Shown piece after piece: positions 32,747 to 34,624 of a stretch of DNA of 34,624 nt (position 1 is its first letter; every line of letters starts with the position of its first letter). The stretch comes from Pirellulaceae bacterium. Lineage in GTDB: Bacteria > Planctomycetota > Planctomycetia > Pirellulales > Pirellulaceae. Location: NCBI GenBank assembly GCA_024102795.1, contig JAGFJK010000034.1, positions 1-34,624 of the forward strand, in the 5' to 3' direction. The notes beneath the pieces were generated by a model. That model made no database searches. It saw nothing but the letters and a program-made list of their open reading frames with translations, and was not told where the DNA came from. Position numbers and translations under genes: made by a program.

Positions 32747-34393
32747 ATGGCTAGCGCTGAACGCCAGGCGTCGATGAACGAGGCGAGTGCCCGCGATCCG
32801 CACAACAACAACAGCTACGGCACGCTGGTCGACCGGCCGTATGTGCCGGTCAGCCTGCCGGTACTGGACGTGCACGAATTCAACGAACGGGTGATTCGCG
32901 GATACGAGGAGGGGACGGGCGACAGCGACCTGCCGGCCGACCTGGCCGTGGCCCGTTCGCTGGTCCCGGCCGGCACCGCCACGCTCCGCGATTTCAGCTA
33001 CGTCGCTCCCGAAATCCCGGTCTACATCCGCGAGAACTGCACCGGCTGCATGGACTGCGTCACCGAGTGTCCGGACACGGCCATCCTGGGCAAGGTGCTG
33101 TCCGAGTCGGCATTGAACGAGAAGCTGGAGCAGGTGGCCGACCCGGCCACGCGCGAGCTGTTCGACAAGCAGTGGGCCAAGACGCGGAAGTACTACGAGG
33201 GGCCGCAGAAGAAGGGGATGGAAGGCGGCCGCTTCGCCATCATCATCGACCCCAGCAAGTGCAAGGGCTGCGCCGAGTGCGTGACGGTCTGCGACGACCA
33301 GGCGCTGAAGATGGTCGACAAGAGCGACCAGTTGATGGAGGAAATCCGCCGAGCGCACCGCTTCTTCAAGGAAGTCGGCCCGACCGACGAGCGGTATGTG
33401 AACGACAACCTGCTGATCGACATCATGCTCAAGGAACAGGCTCACGTCTACGTGGGCGGCGCGGGCTCGTGCGCGGGCTGCGGCGAGGGGACGGCGCTGC
33501 GGATGATGTGCGCGATCACCGGCGCCAAGTACGGCAACCATTGGGGCATCGTGGCGGCCACGGGTTGCAACACGGTCTACACGTCGACCTATCCCTACAA
33601 CCCGTACCTGGTGCCCTGGACCAACTCGCTGTTCGAAAACGCTCCGGCCGACGCCATGGGCGTCCGCAGCCGCTGGGACCAGAAGGGCTGGCATGACAAA
33701 CCGCTGTGGTGCATCGGCGGCGACGGCGCGATGTTCGACATCGGCTTCCAGTCGCTCTCGCGGATGCTCGCCTCCGGCATGAACATCAAGGTCTTCGTGC
33801 TCGACACGCAGGTCTACTCGAACACCGGCGGCCAGGCCTCCACCAGCTCGTTCACCGGCCAGAACACCAAGATGAGCCAGCACGGCTCGGCGGTTGGCGG
33901 CAAGCAGGAGCGGCGCAAGGAGATCGCGCAGATCGCCATCATGCACCCCCGCACCTACGTCGCGCAAACCACGTGCGCCCACACGAACCACTTCTACAAG
34001 GCCGTGCTGGGAGCGCTGGAGTTCGACGGGCCGGCGGTGGTCACCTGCTACACCACCTGCCAGCCGGAGCACGGCGTGGGCGACAACATGGCGTTCGATC
34101 AGGCGCGGCTGGCGGTCGACACGCGGGCCTTTCCCCTGCTGATCTACGATCCCCGCAAGGGCGACACGATCCGCACCCGCCTGTCGCTGCAAGGCAACCC
34201 GGCGGTGAAAGAGGACTGGTGGACCAATCCCAAGACGGGCCAGGTAGTCGACTTCATCGACTTCTGCCGCAGCGAGGGCCGGTTCGCCAAGCACTTCGAC
34301 CGCCAGGGGAAGCCGTCCGAATGCCTGCTGACCGCCCGCCAGGATCGCCTGGAGAACTGGCACGTGCTGCAGGAACTGGCTGGCCTGCGGTAA
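32747..34393 (+). CDS. Pyruvate:ferredoxin (2-oxoacid) oxidoreductase, C-terminal part (Fe-S and TPP domains)
   Basis: A protein of 548 residues with GAGGA 7 bp before the ATG. It corresponds to the second half of one-chain PFOR. Two [4Fe-4S] motifs come first: C-T-G-C-M-D-C-V-T-E-C-P and C-K-G-C-A-E-C-V-T-V-C-D. The TPP-binding domain follows, with C-A-G-C-G-E-G, G-D-G-A-M-F-D-I-G-F and V-Y-S-N-T-G-G-Q. Further cysteines (A-T-G-C-N-T-V-Y and C-Y-T-T-C-Q-P-E-H-G) would hold the TPP-proximal cluster. All key groups are present. It should form one enzyme with the 665-residue product encoded upstream. Confidence 0.94.
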   Translation: MASAERQASMNEASARDPHNNNSYGTLVDRPYVPVSLPVLDVHEFNERVIRGYEEGTGDSDLPADLAVARSLVPAGTATLRDFSYVAPEIPVYIRENCTGCMDCVTECPDTAILGKVLSESALNEKLEQVADPATRELFDKQWAKTRKYYEGPQKKGMEGGRFAIIIDPSKCKGCAECVTVCDDQALKMVDKSDQLMEEIRRAHRFFKEVGPTDERYVNDNLLIDIMLKEQAHVYVGGAGSCAGCGEGTALRMMCAITGAKYGNHWGIVAATGCNTVYTSTYPYNPYLVPWTNSLFENAPADAMGVRSRWDQKGWHDKPLWCIGGDGAMFDIGFQSLSRMLASGMNIKVFVLDTQVYSNTGGQASTSSFTGQNTKMSQHGSAVGGKQERRKEIAQIAIMHPRTYVAQTTCAHTNHFYKAVLGALEFDGPAVVTCYTTCQPEHGVGDNMAFDQARLAVDTRAFPLLIYDPRKGDTIRTRLSLQGNPAVKEDWWTNPKTGQVVDFIDFCRSEGRFAKHFDRQGKPSECLLTARQDRLENWHVLQELAGLR

Positions 34394-34420
34394 GGTCCCG
34401 TAAGACAATAAGTGACCGAT

Positions 34421-34624
34421 TTCCAACCGGCGAAGAGGAAGCAACCAGACTTCTTCTGGCCCCATCCCCGGCTTCGAGGTCGGGCAGCTTATCAGTTCTT
34501 TGCCAGCAAGTTTCAGGATATTTTGGTCGACTATTCGATCCGGTTTCCCAACCGGCGCGGGAAACCCCACAAATCACTTCTGGCCCCCTCCCCGCTTCGG
34601 GGAGGGCTGGGGAGGGGCTCTTCT
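34421..34624. repeat. 124-bp-spaced direct repeat with strong hairpin at right edge
   Basis: TTCC(C)AACCGGCG occurs at 34421 and 34545, and CTTCTGGCCCC at 34453 and 34577; both pairs are exactly 124 bp apart. The second unit contains CCCTCCCC-GCTTC-GGGGAGGG (34586-34606), a perfect 8-bp stem, followed by GCTGGGGAGGGGC. No gene is seen in the 231 bp after the PFOR gene. The element may end PFOR transcription and continues past the window. Confidence 0.7.

Noticed and set aside
30617-34570. Minus-strand ORFs of 670 and 621 codons
   Set aside because: They are antisense to the two PFOR genes and have no recognisable domain.

Overview
The window is GC-rich and reads as a chromosomal segment of a member of the Planctomycetes. 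Three features point there. The first is an N-terminal 'SLEPRCLL' (LEPR-XLL) motif on a giant secreted protease. The second is an ECF sigma factor paired with a zinc-finger/Ser-Thr kinase/TPR protein. The third is a scatter of short GC-rich hairpin repeats between genes of a kind I associate with this phylum. I cannot fix the genus from sequence alone. No tRNA, rRNA, CRISPR array, transposase or phage gene was found.

Layout, left to right. (1) 1-6641, minus strand: a small secreted PDZ protein, then a very large kexin-like subtilase. The subtilase's C-terminal half is cell-surface-type modules, ending in near-identical 345-bp Calx-beta-like tandem repeats that run off the left edge. (2) 6805-10484, plus: a signalling pair, an ECF sigma factor and a membrane Ser/Thr kinase with an anti-sigma-type zinc motif and TPRs. 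(3) 10485-11667: mostly non-coding, with one small minus-strand ORF and a promoter/operator candidate. (4) 11668-17198, plus: a TetR regulator followed by an RND efflux adaptor and pump. (5) 17256-17435: three copies of a 61-bp hairpin repeat between convergent genes. (6) 17441-19318: a DJ-1/PfpI protein, a YceH/DUF480 protein and a small membrane protein. (7) 19390-24661, minus: a complete rnfCDGEAB operon (ion-translocating ferredoxin:NAD+ oxidoreductase), possibly headed by a small membrane protein ORF at 24702-25133. (8) 25670-28768: a small heat-shock protein, an orphan protein resembling a subtilisin propeptide, and a convergent subtilase with its own similar prodomain and a histone-H1-like Lys/Ala tail. 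(9) 28970-34393, plus: a Tat/lipobox polysaccharide-deacetylase-like protein, then a pyruvate:ferredoxin oxidoreductase split into two genes. The right edge carries a 124-bp-spaced direct repeat with a strong hairpin.

The most coherent functional link is metabolic. The split PFOR would reduce ferredoxin, and the Rnf complex would use that ferredoxin to reduce NAD+ and pump ions. RnfB here seems to have lost exactly the four cysteines of one [4Fe-4S] cluster in its C-terminal ferredoxin module while keeping the four of its partner. A second theme is proteolysis: two unrelated-looking S8 peptidases, one kexin-like with a P domain and one with an orphan propeptide-like gene beside it. The strongest candidates for something undescribed are the kinase with an anti-sigma zinc motif beside an ECF factor, the H1-tailed subtilase with its propeptide-like neighbour, and the single-cluster RnfB tail.
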